Source of the DNA: Mycobacterium bohemicum DSM 44277
GTDB lineage: Bacteria > Actinomycetota > Actinomycetes > Mycobacteriales > Mycobacteriaceae
Assembly: GCF_001053185.1 (NCBI RefSeq)
Contig: NZ_CSTD01000001.1
Coordinates: 673,846-737,845, forward strand
Direction of reading: 5' to 3'
DNA length: 64,000 bases
Of the stretch, positions 26,397 to 35,581 are shown piece after piece (within the stretch, counting starts at the first letter, position 1; each line of letters opens with the position of its first letter). The notes below the pieces were generated by a model, which worked only from the letters and a program-made list of their open reading frames with translations, was not told the DNA's origin and did no database searches. The position numbers were made by a program, and so were the translations under genes.

Positions 26397-27683
26397 ATGC
26401 CAACCGCCGAGTCATCCGCCAAGCCGGTACCGAACCTGCCGCCCGGATTCGATTTCACCGACCCGGACGTCCACGCCGAGCGGCTGCCGGTGGAAGAACT
26501 GGCCGAGTTGCGCCGAACGGCGCCGATCTGGTGGAACGAGCAGCCGATGGGGGCGGGCGGCTTCGACGACGGCGGCTTCTGGGTGGTGACCAAGCACAAG
26601 GACGTCAAGGAGATATCGCTGCGCAGCGACGTCTTTTCCAGCCTGGAGAAGACCGCGCTGCCGCGCTACAAGGATGGCACGGTGGGCGAACAGGTCGAAC
26701 GCGGCAAGTTCGTCCTGCTCAACATGGATGCGCCGCAGCACACCCGGCTGCGCAAGATCATCTCCCGCGCCTTTACGCCTCGATCCATCGAGCGCCTGCG
26801 CGGCGACCTCGCCGAGCGCGCCCGGCACATCGTCGAGGAGGCGGCCGCCCAGGGGCGCGGTGACTTCGTCGAGCAGGTCTCCTGCGAGCTGCCGTTGCAG
26901 GCCATCGCCGGGTTGATGGGCGTACCTCAGGAGGAACGCAAGAAACTGTTCCACTGGTCCAATGAGATGGTCGGCGACCAGGACCCCGAGTTCGCCAACA
27001 ACGACGCCATTACCGCCTCCGTCGAACTCATCATGTACGGCATGCAGATGGCCGCCGATCGGGCGAAGAATCCGGGGGAAGACCTCGTCACCAAGCTGGT
27101 CCAAGCCGACATCGACGGCCACAAGCTGTCCGACGACGAGTTCGGCTTCTTCGTGATCCTGCTGGCGGTCGCCGGCAACGAGACCACCCGCAACTCCATC
27201 ACCCAGGGCATGATGGCCTTCACCGACTTTCCCGACCAGTGGGAGCTGTTCAAGCGGGAGCGGCCGGCGACCACCGCCGACGAGATCGTCCGCTGGGCCA
27301 CACCGGTCACCTCGTTCCAGCGCACCGCCCTGCAGGACTACGAGTTGTCGGGAGTCCAGATCAAGAAGGGCCAGCGGGTCGTGATGGTGTACCGCTCCGC
27401 CAATTTCGACGAGGACGTGTTCGACGACCCGTTCTCCTTCAACATTCTGCGCGACCCGAACCCGCACGTGGGATTCGGTGGCACCGGCGCGCACTACTGC
27501 ATCGGGGCGAACCTGGCGCGGATGACGATCGACCTGATGTTCAACGCGATCGCCGACGGCATCCCGAACCTGGAGTCGGTCGGCAAGCCCGAGCGGTTGC
27601 GGTCGGGCTGGCTCAACGGCATCAAGCACTGGCAGGTCGACTACCACTCCGACGGGGCCGCCAAATCCCCTGTCGCCCATTGA
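26397..27683 (+). CDS. Cytochrome P450, CYP125 family (sterol 26/27-hydroxylase-like)
   Basis: This 428-residue soluble bacterial P450 has I-helix VAGNETTRNSITQGMM (about residues 259-274), an ExxR motif in DEIVRWATP, and the haem loop FGGTGAHYCIGANLAR with the cysteine ligand. The long N-terminal PNLPPGFDFTDPDVHAERLP and the extended GVQIKKGQRVVMVYRSANFDE block are those of CYP125A1, the M. tuberculosis cholesterol C26/27 hydroxylase, with many substitutions elsewhere. CYP125A1 itself sits in the igr locus, so this is probably a second CYP125. A sterol or other isoprenoid side chain is the likely substrate. GAGG lies upstream of the ATG. Confidence 0.87.
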   Translation: MPTAESSAKPVPNLPPGFDFTDPDVHAERLPVEELAELRRTAPIWWNEQPMGAGGFDDGGFWVVTKHKDVKEISLRSDVFSSLEKTALPRYKDGTVGEQVERGKFVLLNMDAPQHTRLRKIISRAFTPRSIERLRGDLAERARHIVEEAAAQGRGDFVEQVSCELPLQAIAGLMGVPQEERKKLFHWSNEMVGDQDPEFANNDAITASVELIMYGMQMAADRAKNPGEDLVTKLVQADIDGHKLSDDEFGFFVILLAVAGNETTRNSITQGMMAFTDFPDQWELFKRERPATTADEIVRWATPVTSFQRTALQDYELSGVQIKKGQRVVMVYRSANFDEDVFDDPFSFNILRDPNPHVGFGGTGAHYCIGANLARMTIDLMFNAIADGIPNLESVGKPERLRSGWLNGIKHWQVDYHSDGAAKSPVAH

Positions 27684-27696
27684 GTTATCGTTACGC

Positions 27697-28710
27697 ATGC
27701 CCAAGCACAAAGCGGTCCTGATCCAGTCCGAGGGCGGCCCGCTCGAACTTTCCGATGTTGACACGGTGTCCCCGGGACGCGGCGAGGCACGCATAGCGGT
27801 CACCGCCTGCGGCATCTGCGGAACCGACCGCGCGTTCGTCCACGGTGGCTTTCCCGACATTTCCTGGCCGCTGACCCCGGGGCACGAGATCGCCGGGACG
27901 ATCGCCGAACTCGGCGAGGGCGTCGAGGACTTCGCCGTCGGCGACCGGGTCGCGGTCGGGTGGTTCGGCGGCTGCTGCTTCCGCTGCGATCCTTGCCGCC
28001 GTGGGCTTTTCATTTTCTGCGCGAACGGCAAAGTTCCCAGCTGGCATTACCCGGGCGGGTATGCGGAGTCGGTGACGGTGCCGTCCAGCGCGTTGGCCCG
28101 GATTCCGTCGGAGCTCTCCGATGTGGAGGCCGCACCCATGGGCTGCGCCGGCGTCACCACGTACAACGCGCTGCGCCAGACGAGGGCCATGCCGGGCGAC
28201 CGCGTCGCGATTCTGGGTGTCGGCGGCCTCGGCCATCTCGGGGTGCAGTTCGCCCGGGCCATGGGATTCGAGACCATCGCGATCGCCCGCGGCGCCGCCA
28301 AGGCCGAGGATGCCCGAAAGCTGGGCGCCCACCACTACATCGACTCCACCAGGGGTGATGTCGCCGAGGCGCTGCAGGCGTTGGGTGGGGCGGCGGTCGT
28401 GCTGGGCACCGCCGGCAATTCGGCGGCCATGGCGGACACCGTCGGGGGGCTGCAGCCCCGCGGCGAGCTGATCGCGATCGGCGTGACGGCCGACCCGCTG
28501 CCGGTCAGCCCCGTGCAGCTGATCAACCCCGGCCTCAGCGTCGTCGGCCACCCGTCCGGCACCGCGAAAGAGGTTGAGGAGACAATGCATTTCGCGGTGC
28601 TCTCCGGTGTGCGCGCGTGGATCGAGGAGCTGCCGCTGGCACAGGCCGCAGAGGGCTATGCGGCCATGGAAGACGGCCGCGCCCACTACCGCACCGTCCT
28701 CACGATGTGA
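27697..28710 (+). CDS. Zinc-containing alcohol dehydrogenase (MDR family)
   Basis: This 337-residue dehydrogenase has the catalytic zinc site ACGICGTDRAFVHGG and PGHEIAGTI. A cysteine-rich structural-zinc loop, GGCCFRCDPCRRGLFIFC, is followed by a Rossmann motif, VAILGVGGLGHLGVQFAR. It begins 13 bases after the P450 stop, so it is likely in the same transcript. An alcohol formed by the P450 could be its substrate (inference from context). The specific substrate is not predictable. Confidence 0.85.
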   Translation: MPKHKAVLIQSEGGPLELSDVDTVSPGRGEARIAVTACGICGTDRAFVHGGFPDISWPLTPGHEIAGTIAELGEGVEDFAVGDRVAVGWFGGCCFRCDPCRRGLFIFCANGKVPSWHYPGGYAESVTVPSSALARIPSELSDVEAAPMGCAGVTTYNALRQTRAMPGDRVAILGVGGLGHLGVQFARAMGFETIAIARGAAKAEDARKLGAHHYIDSTRGDVAEALQALGGAAVVLGTAGNSAAMADTVGGLQPRGELIAIGVTADPLPVSPVQLINPGLSVVGHPSGTAKEVEETMHFAVLSGVRAWIEELPLAQAAEGYAAMEDGRAHYRTVLTM

Positions 28711-28723
28711 CCTGGCGTCGGTC

Positions 28724-29269
28724 ATGACCACCGCCTGGACCCTGGACGCCTCGGACGGCGAGCTGTTGATCCGGACCGGTGTCACGGGCCGCGCCGCGCG
28801 GATGGGGCATCGCCTCACGATCGCGATGACCCGCTGGCGGGCCACCGTGAGTTGGGCGGGCGACGAGCCCGCCGGTGCGGAGCTGACCGTCGACGTCGAT
28901 TCGTTCGAGGTGTTGCGCGGCGAGGGTGGCGTCAAGTCGTTGTCGGGGCCGGAGAAGGCCATCGTGAAGTCGAACGCGATGAGGTCATTGGATTCCGGGC
29001 GCTACCCGGAGATCCGTTTCGTCGCCGACACCGTCACCCCCACCGGCGACGGGTACCGCCTGGACGGCACGCTGCACATCAAGGGCAAGTCGCGAAGCCA
29101 CGTAATCGACCTGCGCACAGAAGATCTCGGCGACTCGTGGAGATTGTCCGTCGAATCGACGGTCCGCCAACGGGATTACGGCGTCAAGCCCTACTCCCTG
29201 CTGATGGGTTCAGTGCAGGTCACCGACGAGGTATCGGTGTCGTTCAGCGCGGTCCACGCCAAGGACTGA
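28724..29269 (+). CDS. YceI-like lipid-binding family protein
   Basis: This 181-residue protein has the YceI/lipocalin-like beta-sheet pattern: AWTLDASDGELLIRTGVTGRA at the start, DVDSFEVLRGEGG, then YPEIRFVADTVTPTGDGYRLDGTL and VESTVRQRDYGV. It has no signal peptide, so it is probably cytosolic, unlike E. coli YceI. YceI folds bind polyisoprenoids or fatty amides. The ATG at 28724 is 13 bases after the dehydrogenase stop. It appears to correspond to Rv1890c by order. Confidence 0.75.
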   Translation: MTTAWTLDASDGELLIRTGVTGRAARMGHRLTIAMTRWRATVSWAGDEPAGAELTVDVDSFEVLRGEGGVKSLSGPEKAIVKSNAMRSLDSGRYPEIRFVADTVTPTGDGYRLDGTLHIKGKSRSHVIDLRTEDLGDSWRLSVESTVRQRDYGVKPYSLLMGSVQVTDEVSVSFSAVHAKD

Positions 29270-30361
29270 TCAAGGCTGCGGTGCCTGAGGCTCCGACCCG
29301 CCCGCGTCGCCGGGGATGTGCTCGAGCACCCTGGTCAAGTGCGCCTGGCGGCCGTCGGGATCCGGCTGCTGCTCGGCGGGTGCGTCCTGGCGCTCCCCCG
29401 GCCGGCCCGCGGGCACCGCAGGTTCGGCCGCCGGCTGGGGTACCGATCCGACGGCCGGCGAAACGGCCTCGGCGACCTGCGGCGTCGGTGAATGGACCGC
29501 GTGGCGGGGTGTTGCGCCCTCGCCCTGGGGAGCCAGCTGCAGTCCGACGGCTGCCGACACCGAGCTGACGAACATGATCGCACCGGCGGTCAGCGCGGTC
29601 ATTGCCCCGGTGTAGGACCACCGCCGGGGCCGCGCGGGCGTCGCGGCGGGTTCGGCGCGGCGCACCACCAGCTGCTCGTCGGTGAACTCGGTGCTGCGGG
29701 CCGCTGCCAGCGCCGCGCCCCGGGCGATCGTCACCTGCGCCATGGTTTGCGCGAAAACCGGCACCGGCAGCGCTTTCTCGAGCTGCCAGGAGAATCCGTT
29801 GAGTTCGCTGCCCGCGCCGACGACCACCACACCGCCCGGCCGCCATCCATCGCGTTCGAACATCCCGCTCAGCCAGGTCGTCAGCCCGTCGAAACCACCG
29901 CGTACCTGCTTGATCGCCGTGTGCGTCTCACCCTCGTGGGCATCGACCATGACCACGGTCGCGAACTCGTGCTCGAGGATGCACACCGCGGTCTGCTCGT
30001 AACCGATGACCGGCGCGATGGCCCGCGCCAGAGTCTCGACCGCCTCGAGCAGTCGGACCGGCACGATGTTGTCGAATCCCGCTCCCGTCAACGCCTCGAG
30101 CACCAGCGCCGCCTGGGCCGACGCTTCGTCGTTCCAGGTCACTCCGACGACGCGCAGGTGGTGATCGCTGGCGGCCGCCTGCGCTTCCACCCGCAAGACT
30201 TCGTCCGCCACCTGCTCTGCGGTACTCACGGCGTGGACCCCGCGCCCGGCGCGCAGCGCCATCTCCCGATGGTCGAGGATGGTGCCGTCCGCGCCGTGCC
30301 CCTCAGCGAGGACCCACCCGACGGCGGTCGACGTCACTGACAGCCCTAGTACCGTATCCAA
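29270..30361 (-). CDS. DUF7159-type membrane protein, Rv0312-like
   Basis: This 363-residue protein's N-terminal 225 residues resemble an actin/Hsp70-like ATPase fold (MDTVLGLSVTSTAVGWVLAEG, then ICILEHEFATVVMVDAHEGE-like strands and VVVVGAGSELNG). A single membrane helix follows at about residues 248-272 (GAMTALTAGAIMFVSSVSAAV), then a Pro/Glu/Gln-rich tail. I know this layout from a mycobacterial family including Rv0312. The C-terminal tail is probably outside the membrane. Function is unknown; regulation or scaffolding of envelope processes is a guess. It is convergent with the YceI-like gene. Confidence 0.7.
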   Translation of the reverse strand: MDTVLGLSVTSTAVGWVLAEGHGADGTILDHREMALRAGRGVHAVSTAEQVADEVLRVEAQAAASDHHLRVVGVTWNDEASAQAALVLEALTGAGFDNIVPVRLLEAVETLARAIAPVIGYEQTAVCILEHEFATVVMVDAHEGETHTAIKQVRGGFDGLTTWLSGMFERDGWRPGGVVVVGAGSELNGFSWQLEKALPVPVFAQTMAQVTIARGAALAAARSTEFTDEQLVVRRAEPAATPARPRRWSYTGAMTALTAGAIMFVSSVSAAVGLQLAPQGEGATPRHAVHSPTPQVAEAVSPAVGSVPQPAAEPAVPAGRPGERQDAPAEQQPDPDGRQAHLTRVLEHIPGDAGGSEPQAPQP

Positions 30362-31873
<1,512 letters not shown>

Positions 31874-31894
31874 CCGCTTCCTCCCCCGACGTCG

Positions 31895-31928
31895 CTACTG
31901 CGCCCGACGACATCGTCGGGCGCAGTAG
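31895..31928. terminator. 16-bp perfect hairpin between convergent fbpB and the next gene
   Basis: The arm CTACTGCGCCCGACGA (31895-31910) pairs with TCGTCGGGCGCAGTAG (31913-31928) across a two-base CA centre. It sits 22 bases after the fbpB stop and 15 bases before the stop of the minus-strand gene, so it can end both transcripts. No U-tract follows, as is usual for mycobacterial terminators. Confidence 0.75.
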
Positions 31929-31942
31929 TGCGTTGAGGGCGG

Positions 31943-32563
31943 TCAGCGCGGCGAGGTGACCTCGCCGGTCACGTCGACCCAGCCCGTCGGGTCGGTGCGG
32001 TGGTCGTTGAGGTTCCGGCACTGGCCGTAGATGCGGACCACGCCCACGCCCGGCGCGTCGCCGTCGCTGTAGACGGTCGCCGTGACCGCGTCGCGGGAGA
32101 AGACGTGCCCGAAAGCGTGGTCGTTCTGCGGCGCCCCCTCGGCCCAGCCGTGGGAGCCCAGCGCCGAGGCGATGGTGTCGAAGTACGTGTCGGCCCGTTC
32201 GCCGGCCGGGAGCCCGAAGGTCAGGTAGACGGCGCCCTGGTAGGGCGGGTCGTCCCGGTTCTTGCAGGACATCAACAGGTAGCCGGCCGACGCGGTCCTC
32301 AGGCCGGTGAGGGCGACGATCTGCCGGGCCGGCGCGATGACTTGGTCCTTGCTCTGTTGGTCGGTGACCGGGTCGGCCGGATGGTCGAGGACGTCCGACG
32401 GCTTCGAATGCAGGCGCTCCACCGACACGAACGCCCCGCCCAGCAACAGCGGCAGCGTCAGCGCGGCGCCGATCAGCGCGCGACCCGGCGTCGAGCGCAG
32501 GGAGTCGCCGAATCGGCCGCGCCGGTTCGGAATGCGCCCCTTGGCAATTGGAACGTCAGTCAT
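31943..32563 (-). CDS. Membrane-anchored hypothetical protein
   Basis: This 206-residue protein has a short basic N-terminus, one membrane helix (about residues 27-47, RALIGAALTLPLLLGGAFVSV) and an extracytoplasmic domain containing two cysteines (LLMSCKNRDDPPYQG, IYGQCRNLNDH). The domain pattern (AVYLTFGLPAGERADTYFDT, VTATVYSDGDAPGVGVVRIYG) is that of conserved mycobacterial envelope proteins of unknown function. I used the ATG encoding MTDVPIAKGR, since the upstream extension is antisense to the chorismate mutase gene. It is divergent from that gene. Confidence 0.65.
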   Translation of the reverse strand: MTDVPIAKGRIPNRRGRFGDSLRSTPGRALIGAALTLPLLLGGAFVSVERLHSKPSDVLDHPADPVTDQQSKDQVIAPARQIVALTGLRTASAGYLLMSCKNRDDPPYQGAVYLTFGLPAGERADTYFDTIASALGSHGWAEGAPQNDHAFGHVFSRDAVTATVYSDGDAPGVGVVRIYGQCRNLNDHRTDPTGWVDVTGEVTSPR

Positions 32564-32618
32564 CGGGACCTGCAGCCAGGCTAACTCGCGGCCCAAGGCG
32601 CCTCGGCGGCGCGCGAGA

Positions 32619-33188
32619 ATGAACGCCATGAGCAGGCGACCGTGGGCCCTCGTGGCCGCGCTGACGGCCGTGCTGGTCGCACCGCAGGCACGCGCCGACG
32701 ACGCCGGCCCCCTGACCGGATTGGTCGACGCCGCCGCGCAGCGATTGCAGGTCGCCGAGGCGGTGGCCGCCGCGAAGTGGAACACCCACGGCGCCATCGA
32801 GGACCCGGTACGCGTCCGGGCCGAGTTGGATAGCGTGCGAGCCGACGCCCGGCGAATGGGCGGGGCCGACCCGGAGTACGTGGCCCGAATCTTTGGCGAT
32901 CAGATCGCCGCCACCGAGGCCATCGAATATCAGCGCTTCGCCGATTGGAAGCTGAACCCCGCCACGGCGCCCGTCACGGCGCCGGACCTGTCGGCGTCGC
33001 GGTCGACGATCGACGCCCTCAACCAGCAGATGTTGGCGCAGATCGCGGTCGACTGGGACGCGCTGCGCTCGCCGGCGTGCAGTGACTGGCTGGACACCGC
33101 GCGACGCGAAGTCATCGGCGCTCGCCGGCTCGACGGCCTGTATCAGCAGGCCCTCGGGGCGGCGACCCGGTCGTATTGCCAAGGTTGA
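32619..33188 (+). CDS. Secreted chorismate mutase (AroQ-gamma type)
   Basis: This is a 189-residue exported all-helical enzyme converting chorismate to prephenate outside the cytoplasm. The signal peptide (residues 1 to about 26, core WALVAALTAVLVAP) ends QARA. Motifs are QRLQVAEAVAAAKW, an active-site region YVARIFGDQIAATEAIEYQRFADWKLNP, and two cysteines (PACSDWL, RSYCQG) that form the disulfide of this subclass. It corresponds to Rv1885c (known as *MtCM). ATG 32619 and ATG 32628 are both possible starts. It is divergent from the membrane-anchored gene and upstream of rpfC. Confidence 0.88.
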   Translation: MNAMSRRPWALVAALTAVLVAPQARADDAGPLTGLVDAAAQRLQVAEAVAAAKWNTHGAIEDPVRVRAELDSVRADARRMGGADPEYVARIFGDQIAATEAIEYQRFADWKLNPATAPVTAPDLSASRSTIDALNQQMLAQIAVDWDALRSPACSDWLDTARREVIGARRLDGLYQQALGAATRSYCQG

Positions 33189-33318
33189 TTTAGTTATTTC
33201 TCATTAATTCTTAAAAGTTCAGTTCTTTCCCAAATGAGCCATTTTGGCCGATAGAGGGCCTATATCGCGCCATTTTCGGATTGGTAACACTTTGAACACG
33301 CCCGCCGAAAACCTTGAC
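33189..33318 (+). promoter_or_regulatory. AT-rich leader upstream of rpfC
   Basis: This 130-base stretch is strikingly AT-rich for the genome (for instance TTTAGTTATTTCTCATTAAT near 33188, then GGCCTATATCGCGCC) and precedes rpfC. It probably holds the rpfC promoter and an untranslated leader. I looked for the ydaO-type c-di-AMP riboswitch known upstream of another rpf gene and could not recognise it. A TTG at 33292 could extend the RpfC N-terminus by nine residues. Confidence 0.45.
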
Positions 33319-33729
33319 ATGAGAAAACTCTGCAAGACTCTCGTCAAGTCCGTGGTGGTCGGCGGGTTCGTTGCAGCGTCGCTGATTTCCTCTGCCACCG
33401 TCGCCAGTGCCGATGTCACCCCGAACTGGGATGCCGTCGCGCAATGCGAATCCGGCGGCAACTGGCACGCCAACACCGGGAACGGTGAGTATGGCGGGTT
33501 GCAATTCAAGCCCGGCACGTGGGCCCAGTACGGCGGCGTCGGTAACCCCGCGGCCGCGTCGCGCGAACAGCAAATCGCCGTTGCCAACCGGGTTTTCGCC
33601 GACCAGGGCGTCGAGGCGTGGCCGAAGTGCGGCGCCGAGTCGGGCGTCCCGATCGCCTGGTACTCGCACCCCGCGCAGGGCATCAAGCAGATCATCAACG
33701 GACTGATCCAGGCGGCGGTTCCGCACTGA
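33319..33729 (+). CDS. rpfC: Resuscitation-promoting factor RpfC
   Basis: This 136-residue secreted muralytic factor cleaves peptidoglycan and stimulates exit from dormancy. The signal peptide covers residues 1-31 ([20 protein letters not shown]). The Rpf transglycosylase-like domain follows at once: [20 protein letters not shown] with Glu44 as catalytic acid, [18 protein letters not shown], and paired cysteines (Cys43 and the one in PKCGAESG). The C-terminus is [16 protein letters not shown]. Lack of any extra domain is typical of RpfC (Rv1884c). Confidence 0.94.
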   Translation: MRKLCKTLVKSVVVGGFVAASLISSATVASADVTPNWDAVAQCESGGNWHANTGNGEYGGLQFKPGTWAQYGGVGNPAAASREQQIAVANRVFADQGVEAWPKCGAESGVPIAWYSHPAQGIKQIINGLIQAAVPH

Positions 33730-33786
33730 TCGGCGGCCGGTCCGCGAGACCTATGACGCGGTGCCGCCATGTGCTTGGATCAGGCC

Positions 33787-34260
33787 ATGGAAGGTTCGGC
33801 GACAGTGCACATGGCGGCGCCGGCGGACAAGATCTGGAACCTGATCGCCGACATTCGCAACACCGGGAAGTTCTCCCCCGAGGTATTTGAGGCGGAGTGG
33901 CTCGGTGGCGCGACGGGACCGGCGCTCGGTGCGAAGTTTCGGGGGCATGTTCGGCGCAACGAAATTGGGCCGGTGTATTGGACCACCTGCAAGGTGACCG
34001 CGTGCGAACCGGGTCGGGAGTTCGGGTTTGAAGTTCTGGTCGGGGACCGGGCGGTCAACAACTGGCACTACCGGTTGGCGCCGATGGGCGCGGGCACGGA
34101 CGTGACCGAGTCGTTCCGGCTCAGCCCCGCGCCCTGGCTGGGCCTGTACTGGTTGATGGGCGGCTTCTTGCGCAGGCGGCGCAATGTCCGGGACATGACC
34201 AAGACGCTGAACCGCATCAAAGAAGTGGTCGAGGCCCAGTCGGCATCCGGGGCGCCGTGA
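33787..34260 (+). CDS. SRPBCC-family protein (Rv1883c-like)
   Basis: This 157-residue helix-grip protein opens with EGSATVHMAAPADKIWNLIADI and has GHVRRNEIGPVYWTTCKV and a C-terminal helix, RDMTKTLNRIKEVVEAQ. Such proteins bind hydrophobic ligands. It corresponds to Rv1883c. Its TGA overlaps the GTG start of the short-chain dehydrogenase gene (GTGA), so the pair is translationally coupled and may share a ligand or substrate (inference). Confidence 0.8.
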   Translation: MEGSATVHMAAPADKIWNLIADIRNTGKFSPEVFEAEWLGGATGPALGAKFRGHVRRNEIGPVYWTTCKVTACEPGREFGFEVLVGDRAVNNWHYRLAPMGAGTDVTESFRLSPAPWLGLYWLMGGFLRRRRNVRDMTKTLNRIKEVVEAQSASGAP

Positions 34261-35090
34261 AGTCGATCTTCATCACCGGCGCCGGCAGTGGCATGGGCCG
34301 CGAGGGCGCCAGACTCTTCCACGGCAAGGGCTGGCGCGTCGGGGCGGTGGACCGCAACCAGGAGGGGCTGAGGGATCTGCAGCGCGAGCTCGGCGAGGAT
34401 CGGCTGTGGACCCGCACCGTCGACGTGACGGACAAGGCGGCCCTCGACACCGCCCTCGCGGACTTCTGCGCGGGCAACCCCGGCGGCGGTCTGGACATGA
34501 TGTGGAACAACGCCGGCATCGGCGAGTCCGGCTGGTTTGAGGACGTGCCGTACGAGGCGGCCATGCGGGTGGTGGACGTGAACTTCAAGGCCGTGCTGAC
34601 CGGTGCGTACGGGGCGCTGCCCTACCTCAAGAAGGCGCCCGGCAGCCTGATGTTCTCGACGTCGTCGTCCTCGGGCACCTACGGGATGCCGCGCATCGCC
34701 GTGTACTCGTCGACCAAGCACGCGATCAAAGGGCTGACCGAAGCGCTCAGCGTCGAATGGGATCGACACGGGGTGCGGGTCGCCGACGTCCTGCCGGGAT
34801 TGATCGACACCGCCATCTTGACCAACACCCCGAACCATTCCGACGATGCCGCGGTCCCCGCCTCCGCCGAAGAACTGCGCGCCGGCGCGCCCACCAAGGG
34901 CTTGTTCCGCCTCATGCCCGCGAGCGCGGTGGCCGAGGCGGCGTGGCAGGCCTACCAGCATCCGTCGCGGCTGCACTGGTACGTGCCCAGGAGCATCCGC
35001 GTCATCGATGTGCTCAAGGGCATCAGCCCGGAGTTCGTGCGGGCTCGCATCGTCAAGTCCCTGCCGGCGCTGATGCCGAAGAGGCCATGA
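34257..35090 (+). CDS. Short-chain dehydrogenase/reductase (Rv1882c-like)
   Basis: This 277-residue classical SDR has the cofactor loop TGAGSGMGREGARLF at residues 6-20, NNAGIGESG near residue 83, and the catalytic Ser in FSTSSSSGTYG. The YSSTKHAIKG motif (Tyr and Lys) lies near residue 152. Asp following the second strand (VGAVDRNQ) suggests NAD(H) preference. It starts with GTG overlapping the previous gene and overlaps the lppE region by one base at its stop. The substrate is unknown. Confidence 0.86.
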   Translation: MKSIFITGAGSGMGREGARLFHGKGWRVGAVDRNQEGLRDLQRELGEDRLWTRTVDVTDKAALDTALADFCAGNPGGGLDMMWNNAGIGESGWFEDVPYEAAMRVVDVNFKAVLTGAYGALPYLKKAPGSLMFSTSSSSGTYGMPRIAVYSSTKHAIKGLTEALSVEWDRHGVRVADVLPGLIDTAILTNTPNHSDDAAVPASAEELRAGAPTKGLFRLMPASAVAEAAWQAYQHPSRLHWYVPRSIRVIDVLKGISPEFVRARIVKSLPALMPKRP

Positions 35091-35107
35091 CAGACAGAGG
35101 AGGACGG

Positions 35108-35530
35108 GTGCAAAACCGTTTGTCCGCACTGGGTTTCGCCCTGATCGTCGGGGCCGCCAGCGTCGCCGGGTGCGCGCAGGCCCAGACCGTACCCCGCAAA
35201 GCGGCCCACCTCACGCTCGGCGGCGTCACCCACACCGTCAGCCCCGCCGCGTGCAGCCAGGACCAGTCGTACCGGACCCTCGACCTGCGCGACCATGACG
35301 GGCGGGTCGAGGCTGTGGTGCTGCTCAGCGGGTACCGGGCCATCCCGCAGTGGGTGAAGATCCGCAACGTCGACGGGTTCACCGGAAGCTTTTGGGAGGG
35401 CGGGGTGGGCAGCGCGCACGCGGACACCACCAACGACCTGTACACCATCTCGGGCAGCGCCTACGGGATCAACAGCAGCAACCCCGACAAGGTGGTGACC
35501 ACCGACTTCAAGATCTCCGCCGAGTGCTGA
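35108..35530 (+). CDS. lppE: Lipoprotein LppE
   Basis: This 140-residue lipoprotein has signal peptide LSALGFALIVGAASVAGC with the lipobox cysteine as acceptor. The mature part is close to M. tuberculosis LppE (Rv1881c): AQTVPRKAAHLTLGGVTHT, QSYRTLDLRDHD, GYRAIPQWVKIRNVDGF and GSAYGINSSNPDKVV. This is the LpqH/19-kDa lipoprotein fold group. I chose GTG 35108, preceded by GAGGAGG, over ATG 35087, which overlaps the SDR stop and would add seven residues. It is exported to the envelope; role unknown. Confidence 0.87.
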   Translation: MQNRLSALGFALIVGAASVAGCAQAQTVPRKAAHLTLGGVTHTVSPAACSQDQSYRTLDLRDHDGRVEAVVLLSGYRAIPQWVKIRNVDGFTGSFWEGGVGSAHADTTNDLYTISGSAYGINSSNPDKVVTTDFKISAEC

Positions 35531-35581
35531 GGGAAATCCGGCCTACGCTGGGTTGAAAACCGGCTCATCGATGGAGGATCG

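Noticed and set aside
33189..33318. c-di-AMP (ydaO-type) riboswitch upstream of rpfC
   Set aside because: I could not identify the conserved core by eye; only the AT-rich composition is certain.
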